Counted from the first letter of the stretch, positions 20,046 to 31,974 are shown. The stretch is 64,000 bases of DNA from Adiantum capillus-veneris (GCA_014529385.2 CM043958.1:124570817-124634816), one strand, 5' to 3'. The notes: generated by a model from the letters alone, not told the origin. Program-made: numbers and translations.

Positions 20046-22735
20046 CGTTGGTGCATCCAAAGTTGGTCAATCATAGAAGATGGCATGGGAAGGTATGTGC
20101 AGGCTAACAAAAACATGGAAAAGGACTAGAGCATCTATAAAGATCATGGGAAGATATGTAGCAGCGGATATATATGGTTGATGTGGTTTACATGCCAAGA
20201 AAGGCTCTCGAAGGGGCTAATTTGGGTAGCATATGATGGAGGTTCAAGCTGCAGTCTTTGGGCCTAAAACTGTAGAGCTTGAGGTGCTCAAGAAGCAGGT
20301 CCAAACGGCTCATCAAACAAAGCTACGGAGACCAAGATACTTGAGTTTGAAGGTGCACTGCATTGCAGGTCCTTGTCGGGCAGGGCATGGGGACAGGTGG
20401 CCCAAGTGGATGTGAGTGTATAGACGTTGGTGCAGCCAAAGTGTGTCGACCCCAGAAGAGGGAACAAGCAGTGATATGTATGCTTATAGGTGCATGGCAG
20501 AGGGCTAGAGCAGATGGGAAGGGCTTGTGCAGTCGTAGAGCTTGAATTGCTAAAGGAACAAGTCCAAATGGCTTGTCAAACGGAGTTATAAGCTGCAAGA
20601 TATTTGAGTTTGAAGTTGGAGGTGAGTGCAGATCTGAGACGTATAGGCTGGATGATGCTAGGTGGTATGAGCCAGTTTGGGGCTATGGACATGTAGTCCT
20701 TGATTTATGGAGCATGTCGGTCTTTTCAAATTGTCCATCAGGGCTACATATGCCAAGTTATTTCCAGATGAAGTTTTGTCGGGGGGTAGGTTGGTGCCGG
20801 GTTGGCCTCCTCGGGAGATGTGTCATGTGATGATTTTGGAGCCCTACTAGAGTTTTTATGTGTTATATGCGGCACAAGAACGCCACCAAGGTTTTGCTCA
20901 TCCGTCGGCATCCATAGCAGAAAGGTATTGAAGGTCAAAGTTGGCGACGGCTTCGGACGTGGTGCCATCATACGATTTTTTACCAGTTTTGGCCATGTCA
21001 GTTGGAGGCCTGTCAAAGTGGAAATGCGACGAGGTTTAAGGAAATTAAAGCTGGAAATGCAAGTCTTCAACGGTGCTTTATGGCTCGAATATCGGATTCC
21101 TGAGAAGGAAATGGGGGGATTGTGAGGTTGCTAAGAAAACAAAATTTGCAGAGGATTTTGAAGTCCTTAATAAGGATGTTTTTTCTTGGGGTTTTGGAGT
21201 CCAGTAGCCCACGAGGAGCCACGTGGTGGGGATATACCCCATATGCACAAGAGGTAAAGTCGAGCGCAGGGTATAAGGGCCTCATTGCATATCCATTTGG
21301 GATATCAAAACAATGAAGGGGAGCCATCGGAGCTTTGAGATATGGCGTCTGAGTGCAGGGAAAACCCTTCCGCTGCATTGAGATGATGGCGGCCCTCTGG
21401 GTACGAACGCTGGCGGACTTTGTTGACGTAGGTGTTGGACACGCCGGTTGTCGTTGGCAGCTGGCTGAGCACTTGGTTGTTGATGTGGCGCCCATTGGGG
21501 TTGATTTTTGTGCTCATAAGGGCCCAACATTTTTGAGAGGAGGCATGGGAGCACGGACAGCGCCGTTGGTGCCCCGACTAAGAGGGGGATCCCGCGTGGT
21601 AAGTGACTTGGGTCTCAAGGAAACCGGGCCCAAAATAGAAAGTGGGTGGTCACATGCAGGGGGTGAGAATAGAACCGGGCATGGTGCTAAATTGGGGAAG
21701 GCTCTCACACCCAATGGACCCCCATTTTTGGACATTGATCAGGCAGGTTTTAGGATGGTTTTTGGAGGAGGAGCTCTTGGAGAGAGCCGAGCAAGAAGAA
21801 GAAGAAGGGGCCAGTTTTGGCACCCTAAGGTGGATCTTTCTGCTCAAGGCAAGGAGAGTTCTTGTCCTTTTGGAGTGTAAGGAGGCAAAGTTCGAGGATG
21901 GAGCTTCAGAAAAAGCTGTTGAAGCCAACTTGCATGGTTTTTTCTGGTGGCTCTCAACAAGGGGAGCCGCACGGAGGCAAGGCCGTTGATTTCCATGTTT
22001 TTTTCGTGCTCGTCGATGTAGAATCAACGGATTGGTTATAGCAAGTTTTGATGATAGGGTAGATGAATTTTTTTTGCCATAATTGAAGCAAATCCTATCA
22101 ATTTTTGGTGTCGTTTCTTCCTCTTTCCCCCCTTCTTCCCTTTGCTCTGTTGCGACAATCTGGTGGTGGTGTTGGAGATGTGTGTAACTCCCTTGTGGAT
22201 TGTGCGAGTTTTGAAGGTGAACTCAAGTGGATTGGGGTCCAGTGATTATCCTGGCTATAGAGAGGCTTGCAATTTGGTGCCAAGTGTGTTCCCCTTTCCC
22301 CCCATCAAATGCATAGTGCTTAAGTTATGGAGCATACCCGTCTTTTCAGATTGTAGATCAGAGCTATAGATTGCAGGATATGGCGATTTGAAGTTTTGTC
22401 GGGGGCCGGGTTGGTGCCCACCTAACCGCATGGGGAGTCATGTCATCTTGCATTTGTTGGGCCGTGACAGAGTTTGAGAAGGTGATATGCAGTGTATGGA
22501 GCCGACAGGAATTGACTACTTGTCAAACGAAGCCCGGAACGAAAAGTTGTAGAGTTGAAAGTCGGGGTAAAGTTGCTCGAGGTTGGTTGCAGATGAAAGT
22601 TCAATTTTTTGCGGCCTCGGTTCGGGGTCTCAAAGAATCTTGAAGTGTGGTAAGGCTAAAGGGGTTTGCAGTCACAAAATTGAGCTTGCGACCGGGCTTT
22701 GCAGATCTGGTTGTGTTCCTCTTTCCCCCTCTCCA
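20046..22735 (+). repeat. E6 5' LTR
   Basis: The start aligns with the E5 LTR start (36268 on the minus strand): CCAAAGTTGGTCAATCATAGAAGATGGC against the E5 motif. It ends CTCCA, five bases before the PBS. At 2.69 kb it is longer than E5 (2.08 kb). Part of the extra length is an internal duplication: 20690-20860 repeats at 22315-22460. GC-rich frames at 20802-21989 are not supported by the other copies. Confidence 0.65.
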
Positions 22736-22740
22736 TCTTC

Positions 22741-22758
22741 TGGTGCCCCCACTGAGGA
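22741..22758 (+). other. E6 primer-binding site
   Basis: TGGTGCCCCCACTGAGGA, identical to the E3 site at 58691 over at least 17 bases and to E5 on the minus strand. Confidence 0.75.
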
Positions 22759-22862
22759 GCTGTCCGATGCTCCGATTTGAGGTTGGAAGTGGTGTTTGTT
22801 AGCTAACAAAGCGGTTTTCTGATGGTCGACGTGTTTGATGGTCGAGTTTGAAGCTGGCATAG

Positions 22863-23717
22863 ATGGTGGAGCAAGGTTTTGACCGCATATTTATGGGCAT
22901 TGAGGATCCCAAGGATTGGTTAGCAGATTTTGAGTTATGGCTGATGTCGATGCATATGTTGATGGATGTGAAAAAGCTACAACGGTGATGTTGTTGATGT
23001 GCAAACGAGCCAAGGTGTGGTTTGATGGTTTAAAGAACATTGATCAAGGATAATGGTAAAGGCTTGAAGGTAAACTTTTGAAGCGGTTTCGAGAGGTGAT
23101 TGCTGCATAGGAAGCTGGTGCAAAGCTGAAGACGGTACACCAAGATCTAGTAAGGATTTTTCCATTTTTCTTGAGCAATTCAAAGCCTCTTGGAAGCAGT
23201 TAGAGGATGCTACTGGGGTAAAAGGCAACCAATATTTAAAGATTTCCAAGCTATTAGAGTGCTTGCATCCGAGGATTAGAGAAAAGGTTGAGGATTGTGG
23301 TGCTCATACATATGACGACATGGTCTATGTGGCCAAGATGAAGTGCTGAAAGGTAAAGCTGAAGTTGGAGCTGGGCATGTTGAAGTCAGTATATTATGTG
23401 TCTGTTGAGGCGGTAGTAGAGTGTTTTTTGGTCTGGTTCTAGTTATTCGAAATGCAGAGCCTATGGAGGTAAGGCCTATGGTTGGTTATGTTCCATGGAG
23501 GTTTCCAGTTTGTGGTATGCACGTGCTGAGGGTGGATGGGCTTGTCAACGAGGAGAAGCTCCATGTTGAAGGGGACCAGGAGACAAAAGTGGTAGCAGAT
23601 GTTGAGGTTCTAGTGCAGCTTAAAGAGGTGAAGCCTGCTCTTGTGGAAAGTTTGAATGAAAAGGTAGCAAAATGCAATCGGGTTGCAGAAAGAAACAGTT
23701 CAGAAGCCAATGGATAA
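22863..23717 (+). pseudogene. E6 gag-like protein
   Basis: Begins MVEQGFDRIFMG, then EDPKDWLADFELWL and, through frameshifts, the FEQFKASWKQLEDATG region. The last part, 23421-23717, is open for 98 codons: EVRPMVGYVPWRFPVCG, NEEKLHVEGDQE, VQLKEVKPALVESLNEKV. Each block matches E5 in order. The N-terminal half looks like a retrotransposon capsid domain; the C-terminal half is unrecognised. Several stops, so now inactive. Confidence 0.65.
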
Positions 23718-24345
23718 AGTGTGAAAATCCATGGAGATGGTCAAGCCTTTGTGGAGCAACAAGCGGATGAAGATCCAAATACGGCGTCGATATATGAGGA
23801 GATAGTCTGACAAACCTGAGCTGGTAAAGGTAAAGCTGCATTATTATGTGTTTGATGATATGGTAGTAGCCAATGTTCAAGGAGATTAGGGAACAAATCA
23901 AGTCAATGTGCATGATGAAGACCAAATGGAGCGGTCTGACGATAAGCAGGTAAAACTGGTGTGTAGTGCCATGCTAATGGCCATGCTAGTCAAAGTGGCA
24001 GTGGAGTATGCCATGGTGGTGCAACAAGTGCAGAATTTTCCAGAAGGGATAGAGAAACCATGCCTATGGAGGAATACAAGGATGGTGCAATAAGAATGAG
24101 TTTCTCTCTTCCTTGGTGGAGTATGATGCAGCTAGAGAGAAAATGATTGAAGAATAGGTGGTTGAAGCTGACAAGCAGGTGGACTTTGAAGGGCCAGTTG
24201 ACGAGGAGGAGCTCGATGATGTCGGAATCGAGTGTGTGGCCAAAGAGGAGGTTGTGTTGCCAAAGACGGTGGAGATTCCGATGCAACAGACATGTCCAGT
24301 GGTGGATAAATAAGAATACCAGGTAGTGGCTTTGCTTACATTGAA
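23718..24345 (+). pseudogene. E6 accessory acidic ORF
   Basis: Decayed, but the end is clear: NEFLSSLVEYDAA (about 24091), VDFEGPVDEEELDDVGIEC, KEEVVLPKTVEIPMQQTC, ALLTLKV. This matches the intact E5 frame at 36332-36829 residue for residue in many places. Glu/Asp-rich; no known domain. It ends where 3' LTR sequence begins. Confidence 0.6.
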
Positions 24346-24351
24346 GGTATG

Positions 24352-24600
24352 TGAGTTATGTCTGATGTGGTTTACAGGTCAAGAAAGGCTCTTGAAGGGG
24401 CTGATTTGGGTAGCAGATGACGGACGTTCAAGGTGCAATATTTGGGGCTAAAAATTTAGAGCTTGAGGTGCTAAAGGAGCAGGTCTAGGCGACTCATCAA
24501 GCAAAGCTATGGAGACCAAGATACTTGAGTTTGAAATTGTTGTGCATTGCAGATCCTTGCCAGGCAAGGGAGCTGGGGACAGGTGGCCCAAGTGGATGCA
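24352..24600 (+). repeat. E6 3' LTR fragment
   Basis: GATGTGGTTTAC, AAGAAAGGCTC, TTGGGTAGCA and GAGACCAAGATACTTGAG match 20175-20410. It lacks the LTR start and breaks off at about 24600. Confidence 0.65.
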
Positions 24601-24673
24601 TTAGGAAGAGGATGGGGTCTAGGAGGGCCTCTTTATTTTCCATGAGATTATGGAGGTGATTAGTATTTGAAAA

Positions 24674-25618
24674 ATAGATGCATGCCATGTGTGGCATCAA
24701 GATGGATTACATCCTACTTATCCACTAGATATGCATTAGAAGTGGGTAGTAGATTTGATAACAATGGCAGTGGGTGTTTGGTAGATGAGGTATATTGTTC
24801 TTGCTAGAGAATATCTTACTAATTAGGTTGAAGGAAGAGGTTTGCACACAAAGGTTACAAGTGATGTATGCAAATGTTTTCTTGAATATGTAATTTCTAG
24901 GTACGGTTGTGTTGGCAAAATCATCACTGACAGAGGAGAGCTAGATGCAGATGAAGCTTGTGAGTTCTTTGCTCATTTGGGAATCAAATTGTCTCTTACT
25001 ATGGCATAGTGACAGAGGGCATCCGCCTATTGTGAAGGCTTTAGCAAAAGCATGCCAAGAACATATTGGTGACTAAAGCTGCTACTTTTTGCTTTATGAT
25101 CTAATTGCACTAACCATAGTTCAATTATAGGTTATATGCCATTTGAATTGATGCATGGATAGAAATCCATTATGCATACAAAGGAGGCAGTTATGTCTTG
25201 GACTGTAATGTTGTGGAAAGTAGATATGTCTACAGAAGATTTTCTTGCTTTACATATTTGCCAACTTGAGAGGCGTCAAGATATTGAGCAGGCCAAACAA
25301 AAGATCAAGGAGGCAAGGTTGAAGAATAAAGCAGCATTTGATGAGAAGCTTAGACTATGGCCATATGCTATCAAAGATGGAGATTGGGTACTCGTTAATG
25401 ATAGTAGCTTGGAAAACCAATACTATGCTATGCAAAAGATGGTCAAGCGGTGGTTTGGACCGTATGTTGTACTTCATGTTTATGACAATCCAACATATAA
25501 ACTATGTGAGCTCGATGTCACTGAGCTTAGAGTGCCTATTGTTGCAGGAAAAAGGATCAAACTATTCAAGAAATGGGAAGGTGAGTTTAATTTTGAGAAT
25601 CAAATCTTAGATCAATAG
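24674..25618 (+). pseudogene. Ty3/gypsy integrase, C-terminal half (G7 type)
   Basis: One frame with several stops runs from ACHVWHQDGLHPTYPLDMH through KWVVDLITM (first Asp), KIITDRGELDADEA (second Asp), RGHPPIVKALAKAC, to an open 148-codon end (25172-25618). That end has QLERRQDIEQAKQKIKEA, DGDWVLV and KRWFGPYVV, the C-terminal integrase module. It starts exactly where the minus-strand G7 integrase stops at 13745. It could be the other half of G7 moved by inversion, or a second copy. Confidence 0.75.
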
Positions 25619-25638
25619 AGACAAGGGATGATAATGAT

Positions 25639-25971
25639 ATGTATGCATCAAACAATGTGTCTGATGAAGCTATCATTCAAACAAAGAATGCTGAGAATGT
25701 GGATGTGGAGGAGTTGAAGGAACGGGAGCGACGTTCCAAGAAAATTGTTATTCGTGAAATTCCCGAAGAGAAGTTAGAGACACCTCCTTCTCTTGCCATT
25801 TTTATTAAAGATTTCTTCAAAACCCACTTTGGCATGTCCAGAGTTATGGTCTATGGAGCACATAGAGTGGGGAAGCAAGGAGCTACTGCTCAGGAGAACG
25901 TCCAATTGTATGCATCATGCCAAATGAGACCAAATGAAAGATTATCCTTGATAATAGTTGGATCTATTTGA
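25639..25971 (+). pseudogene. LINE ORF1 (nucleic-acid-binding protein) fragment
   Basis: 110 codons: KKIVIREIPEEK, FIKDFFKTHFGM, VMVYGAHRVGKQG. This is the pattern of the L1 ORF1 RNA-recognition and C-terminal region (I-R-G-hPE, AHRVG). A frameshift near 25905 moves it into a frame reading RPIVCIMPNETK, SWIYL, TKFFVYE, up to about 26110. The N-terminal coiled coil is absent. Confidence 0.65.
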
Positions 25972-26151
25972 TAGATACAAAATTTTTTGTATATGAGATT
26001 GCGCTATTAAGAAATAAAATATGTGTCTCAAGGCATATAAGAAAAACAAGTAGATATCTCGCATAGAAAATGTGCCCAAGGAGGAGGCAAGTCCCTCGAG
26101 AAAATAGGGATGCGTGACCTATGAGACCGAGTTACAATTGAAAATATTCTT

Positions 26152-27030
26152 TTGGATTGTAATGGATACCCATGGAATGCGGGGGTTGGCATTGATGAAC
26201 TAACAAGCAAAGCCGATGTTGTGCTTCTTGTTGAAACTTGGGAGTATGATACACAAAGGATTAACGGCTTGGAGGATTACAATAAACATTCATTGATGTG
26301 GTCAAAGAATCTCAAGCAACAAAGAGGGCAAGGAGGGGTACCATGTATGGTTAAGAAGGGATTGGAAGATTTTGTATCAATTGTGAAAGATGACAAGTAC
26401 AAACGTTATGTATGGATGAAAATTATGACACCAAAGAGAGCACCCATTTTTGTAGACGATTTCTACATTCATGATTCCCCCTTTTATGCTTGCATGGATA
26501 GAGATCAGCCATTTTTTTATTTGAAAGAGGACATTGCTTATTTCAAAGGCAAAGCTAATGTTATTGTATCTGGGGATATGAATGCTCGCACAAAAACATT
26601 GCAACATGATACTCAACAATTTGACATGCCACACATTTCAAGGGAGTTGGAGGAAGTTCACTTGTATGATCGTACTACAATGGATAAGAAAGAGCCGAGT
26701 CACTATGGAAAGTTACTTTTACACATATGTAATAGCACGGGTATGCTCATTGCCAATGGTGTATCTTTGTGGAGTGGAGCCAATGGATTAACATGTAGGA
26801 AACATAATGGCTATATGCTACTCTTCGAAGCCATCATGTATCGCATAAAGAGTTTATGTTTGGCCAATGGACCTAGGAATCTGACCATTGGACCTTATGT
26901 ATTGACCTTTCATGTGGAGAAGCAACTAATCGTGATAATCCCAGCCAAAGGAAAGAGAAATTATAACTATGTATGGATTTCAAATGGGTACCAATGTATA
27001 CTGAAATGGTTGAGCAAAAGTTTTGGATGA
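26152..27030 (+). CDS. LINE ORF2, endonuclease part
   Basis: 292-codon open frame. AP-like endonuclease: NGYPWNAGVG at the start, DVVLLVETWE (catalytic Glu region), GGVPCMVKKGL, YKRYVWMKI, VIVSGDMNAR (the GDFN box). The usual SDH box at the end is not clear, and the frame closes at TGA 27028-27030 while similarity continues in another frame. It would nick target DNA for target-primed reverse transcription. Confidence 0.78.
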   Translation: MDCNGYPWNAGVGIDELTSKADVVLLVETWEYDTQRINGLEDYNKHSLMWSKNLKQQRGQGGVPCMVKKGLEDFVSIVKDDKYKRYVWMKIMTPKRAPIFVDDFYIHDSPFYACMDRDQPFFYLKEDIAYFKGKANVIVSGDMNARTKTLQHDTQQFDMPHISRELEEVHLYDRTTMDKKEPSHYGKLLLHICNSTGMLIANGVSLWSGANGLTCRKHNGYMLLFEAIMYRIKSLCLANGPRNLTIGPYVLTFHVEKQLIVIIPAKGKRNYNYVWISNGYQCILKWLSKSFG

Positions 27031-28150
27031 TAAAGCTTCAGTATGATGCACCATTGGAAACAAAATGGGAAGCTTTTAAGAAAGTTATTTGTTCTTCTTC
27101 CAAAGAATTATTTGCCATAAAGCATCTCCATGGTATCACCAAAGATAGATCACGCAGAAGGTGGTTTGATAAAGAATGTCAAGATGCTTGAAATTCCTTG
27201 ATAAAGCTTGATGCAACTATGGACAAAGACATCTATCAAAGTCATTCGCATACATACAATGCATTGATTCAAAATAAGAGAAGAATATGGGAAGTAAATC
27301 AACAACTTTTTCAAGTCCAAAAAAAGGCACATGCATGTGGAATATTTTGGAGAAACTTGAAAGACAAGCTGGTTGAGAGCTTTTGGTAACTTGAGTCTTG
27401 TGGATATGTACACACATTGTAGGCATTTATATGAGCAAGAAAATGCTGAAAAAATACCATTTTATGGTTCACTCCCATGTATGACCTCTTTTTTTACTAT
27501 TGAGTATGTATGTGGTGGGCTTGAAAAGTTGGCCACTCGCAAAGCAAGAGATCTTCAAGGTATCAAGACGGAGATGATCGAATGGACGGGAGATTTTACC
27601 CATGAGTGGATGTGTGATATGTTCAACCTTGCACTTCAACATGGTATGCCTTATGATTGGAGTACTAGTTGAATCATTCCTTTGCATAAAGAAGGGGATG
27701 TAAAGAATGTAAACAACTACCAGACTATAATGACTGGGTCTCTTATGGCAAAGTTGTTTGGGTGCATAATGGAGATAAAATTGAGTGATTGGACTGAAGA
27801 GAATGACAAGCGTGCAAAAGGACAAGCGGGTTTTTGTCGATGCCATAGCACCATTGATCATCTTGTCACTCTTCGTGTTCTCATGGAGAAAAGTCGGTTG
27901 AAAGGCAAGCGATTGTATTGTTGTTTTGTGGACTTTAAGAAAGCCTTTGATATGATTGCATGCAACAATTTGTGGAGAAGGATGCAAGAACTCCAAGTGC
28001 CAAGTGAGTTTATGCTTGCAGTTTCTCGAATCTATGAGAAGGTAATTTGTCAATTGCGCATGGGAAGAGAAATTTCAAAAAAGTTTGTAAGCACTATTGG
28101 GGTTAAACAAGGATGTCCATTTTCACCAACACCGTTTTGGTCTATGCATC
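27031..28150 (+). pseudogene. LINE ORF2, linker and reverse transcriptase
   Basis: Frames at 26973-27191 and 27198-27389 carry the Arg/Lys-rich linker (RRRWFDKECQ). RT runs in one frame from 27373 to 28155, broken by a TGA at 27670: ARDLQGIKTEMIEW, IIPLHKEGDVKNVNNYQTI, GQAGFCRCHSTIDHL, CFVDFKKAFDMI, GVKQGCPFSP. The YADD box and everything after it are missing because G is inserted. Confidence 0.8.
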
Positions 28151-29043
28151 TGTAAGATCCCCAAGTTTTGGGTCTCTTCTAAAAATAAGAAAAAATAGTT
28201 TTCAATATCTATTTTGCCAAATTTTCACTTAAGATGCTTGATTGACAGTATTGTAAGGTTCTAAAGTAAAAAGCAAGGCCATTTCCATGTTCTAGTAGGT
28301 TAAACGGACCTTTGGTTCAGTTTGGTAAAAAATCCGCTATTTTAGCTTTTTCATGCTTTTTATGCTTTTAGGTTCTTTTTGCGAAAAGCAAGGTCGGATC
28401 CTTGATCTACGTGTTCTAGGGAAGCTATGGTTCAATTTTGTAAAAATTTGCTTTTTGAGTGCTTTTCACGCTTATTTTTGTTTTTCATGAATTTTAGTGT
28501 TTTTTAGTGAAAAGTGAGTCCGCTTTCTTATTCCAGTGGGACGAGGGGAACCCATGTTCAATTTTAGAAAATTTTCTTTTGTTTGTTTTTTACGCTATTT
28601 TTAGCTTTTCGTGTTTTTCGGTGTTTTTGAAAAGCAAAGTGCTTTTTAGAATGATCTAAACTTTAAAATATTAATTTTAGTCTCCGTCGCATTTAAAAAT
28701 GGTCACTCGGAGCAAAAACGAGACCAAAGGGGATTTTTATGGGAATTATTTTTATAAAAAGCGGTACCATAAATACGTCGAGGTAGTACGGGAAAGTCAT
28801 AATTATGTCGAGACATTACGGTGCGGCTTAGTCTAGCTACGGTTTCCATTAGTTGGCTAGATACTGTTCAATTGGTCAGTTTTACGGGGAAAAATTAAAT
28901 GGTACGTGGGAAAGTTGACCGCCAAAAGATGTACCATTTTTTAGAAAAGACTAGAGTCTTTTCCCAAAAGCAAGAAGCTAATCCTAGCTAGAAGGTAGTG
29001 CTGCACTGCTACTTGGGACTCACTCGAGCCTGTTGCACTTGCC

Positions 29044-29050
29044 TATAAAT
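29044..29050 (+). promoter_or_regulatory. Candidate TATA box in G LTR
   Basis: TATAAAT in the context GCCTATAAATTGCC; the best promoter-like site in this LTR. Confidence 0.4.
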
Positions 29051-31638
29051 TGCCGGTTAGTGCTGGATTTGAGTGTAGTTTGTTGTGTCTACTACCGCAA
29101 GGCTATACGAGTCTATTATACGGAGTGGTGCAAGCTCTTCATCACCATCTCCAAAAGCTCTTCTCTCTTGGGAAGAAGAAGAACAAGGATATCCTCTCTG
29201 TACTTGCTTACTATCTCCTCTCTTGTTTCACGATGTACGCGTTCTATGGAAGCTCTCGTGGGGAATACCTCTACGTAGCAATCATCACCCTCTCTTGCCA
29301 CAAAGAAAGAAGCCTTTTGACATCCCCTAATTGATTATAAAGCACGGTGAGAAGTTCTAAACTCCATAGCCACCATCATCTCTCTCTCTCTATGTCGTTT
29401 TTTTGAGTAGTCACCCTCTCGTTGATTGTTTTTTTGTATACAAGTGCATGTATGGATTAACCGAGTACGTATGAAGTTTCCCCATGATTATTTCATCATG
29501 TTTAACATGTTGATTTATGTACATGATGCACTTATGATCATGTGCGTGCATAAAAAGCGCTTTTTGTTTCACGTCATATAGGCGGTAGGAACATTGTTTT
29601 GGTCATAACTCACAAAGTGTTATGAATCATCCCAAACCCTTTACACTAGAGATGAAACACATCATTTTGTACATTTTCTCTCCTTGGTGTCATGTGAAAG
29701 TCACTCATGAGCTAAGAGATACGGTCAAAAATCAGCTTGCTGCCCACTACACAACCAAATTTTTTAATTACAGGCTCCTTGGAGAACCACTATATATATT
29801 TACTAGATGGTAAAAACCACTTAACCAATTGAAAAGCTTGATGAAACTTGATGATAAATGTATTTAGGTCTCCCTTATCACCTCAAAAATGCGAGTTATT
29901 AATTGTTCCATAACCGGTTTTACCTACACATATACGGGTGCTATCAAGGGGGAGTACCATATGACGTCATGAATTAATCAAGCCGTTTATGTATAATTTA
30001 TGTTTTATTTTGGTGAGTTTATTTCATCTATTAGATGGCCATAAACTTACATGTGAGAGTATATGGTTAGACATCCCAAACCGGATAGGAAGGTATGATT
30101 GAAGTGGCTTTCTTTTGGGGTTATCATTTGTTGTGTAAGTACCATATGGGTAAAGTGATGTGATAGAGTGCTAGTCCATATTATGGAGCTGATCTTAATT
30201 CATTGTTTTGAGGTCAAATACTTCCATTTGCATGTTTTGCATGCTCCCGAAAATGCCAAAAAGTTGTTTTTTTGCATATGTGTGAAGTTATGGTTTATGG
30301 TTAACCTAAAGGTCGGAGCTGTTTTGCATCATGTTTATGGCAATGGAATGTTATCATATGATGTATGGAAACTTATGGATTGATGTGGATGCCTCATATG
30401 CATGGTTATGATTGCTTTCCACCTTTCTAGGTCAAAAACTAGCTCTATGTGCAGGTGAAGTGCATATGTGATGCATCAACTTTGCATGGTTGGATGTTGT
30501 CAAATTTGGATTTTTATATCATGATTGATTGCTGTTTGAACTCTTTTTATGCATGAACAAATCTTGTCTTAAGAGTCATATGTGTATGAACTTCGATTGG
30601 CTTTGCAGGGGTTATATCAAACTCCAAGTGTGGAAGTTGGTTCAGTGTGATTATGATTGGTGGTTAAGGGTTGAGATTCCCTCATGGATTATGGTTGTGA
30701 TTTTATGTTGGAAGCTGATGTGGCTCATGGTTTTTTTTGGATATGGTTATGCTGCCAAAATGTTTACAGCCATATTATGTCCTAAAGTGGTTATGCAGGA
30801 TTTGTCGTGCCTCACCCAAGTTGGGTAGAGTGCTCAGCCGTGTGATATGATTGGATTATGGTTTATTGTTTATGGTTTTTGGGATTGGATCATGAAGTGA
30901 TCTAGATGGTTTGTGATAGACGTGTAAGGGTAGAGACCTTGTACAGTCTAATTTTGCTTGGAAAATATTTTTGTGCATATGAAAAGTGCTATTGTGATTG
31001 GATTCACGTGTTATGTTTCTCATGGCAGCGTCGCTACAAGACTAGGATCACCTACATCGCTTAGCCTTAGACTAAAGGGTCGTTGACTTACGGCTTTGCT
31101 AGATCAGGGGTGTTGCCCAGGTCTTCTTCTTTTTGTTAGGCTCATATACACAGTTAGTGTGTCGGGGATTGAATGATCCACATGGCTAACGCGTCGGGGA
31201 TTTTGCCTTGGCTTTTCCTAAACACCCGATGCTAGGAATTGAAGAGGCATGGTGCTTAAACTAGTATGGCTGGTGTTGATACCCTACCACCTACTAATAC
31301 TTGCGATCCTTTTAGAGCTTGGGTTCATGGAGGGAGGAGAAGGGGCCTCAGCTTATGTCTAACTAAGGTAGGTCGGAGGTGTTCTGGCTATCTCCCGCGA
31401 TGAAGTAAAAATCTCTTTGTCCGTGGTAGAGCGGATGTGGATGGGAGGACCGGTCGATCCCTACACAGGGTTGGTGCTCTGCTATTTATTTTGTCATAAA
31501 ATTTTTGATGTTATGGTATACCCAGATTTTGTCATTGCATCAATGCAAGGTTACATGTTTCATTTAGATGGGGCATTTAAATATTCTCTGTTGTCATTTT
31601 CTCATGTCTCTGTGCACTCTATTTCACCCTCCACTATA

Positions 31639-31641
<3 letters not shown>

Positions 31642-31696
<55 letters not shown>
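31642..31696 (+). repeat. (CT)n microsatellite in G LTR
   Basis: Pure TC/CT run of about 55 bases; produces artefact SLSLSL frames. Confidence 0.95.
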
Positions 31697-31700
<4 letters not shown>

Positions 31701-31974
31701 TCCCACAAGGCAGTGTACTCATATATTCACCCCCAAACAATGATATATTTTTATTTAGTATGCTTCCATTCATAACACCCATTCAGGGATAGCACTAGTC
31801 GTTAGGTACCTTTGGATGTAGTTCGGATCATGGCCAAAACTCCATGCTTGGTCGGGCACTGAGAACTCCTCCCCTATGCAAGCACTTCTGTAACTCAGAT
31901 GAACATTGAAAATTGTTTAAAGGTGTAAATTGTATATTTTGTTCATAGACCCTGGGGAGGGGTTATCTCTCACC

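Larger units (their letters stand above)
20046..24600 (+). mobile_element. E6: gag-only (non-autonomous) LTR element
   Basis: Plus-strand counterpart of E5: 5' LTR, PBS, gag, accessory frame and a piece of 3' LTR (24352-24600 matches 20175-20410). No protease, RT or integrase of this element is visible. Mobility would depend on enzymes from another element, most simply the Tat-like ones that share its PBS. Confidence 0.72.
25619..28150 (+). mobile_element. L1-like LINE, 3' end lost to element G
   Basis: ORF1 piece, endonuclease and RT in the order of L1-type non-LTR retrotransposons. The RT stops in the middle of the GLYI region, where the G LTR begins with TG (28151). No poly(A) tail or 3' UTR remains. 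The 5' limit is approximate. Confidence 0.8.
28151..31972 (+). repeat. G 5' LTR (about 3.8 kb)
   Basis: Starts TGTAAGATCCCC exactly where LINE coding stops and ends CTCTCA two bases before the PBS. No second copy is present, so the start is inferred from the LINE break. Contains a TATA box at 29044, a CT run and no convincing gene; frames at 29033-30828 look random. Confidence 0.6.

Noticed and set aside
21353-21989. 175- and 115-codon frames in GC-rich DNA
   Set aside because: They lie inside the E6 LTR, overlap each other on both strands, and show no known domain and no support in E5 or E7.
29033-29334. Overlapping 80-94 codon frames in the G LTR
   Set aside because: Three overlapping frames in all phases of an LTR leader, with no domain and no second copy.
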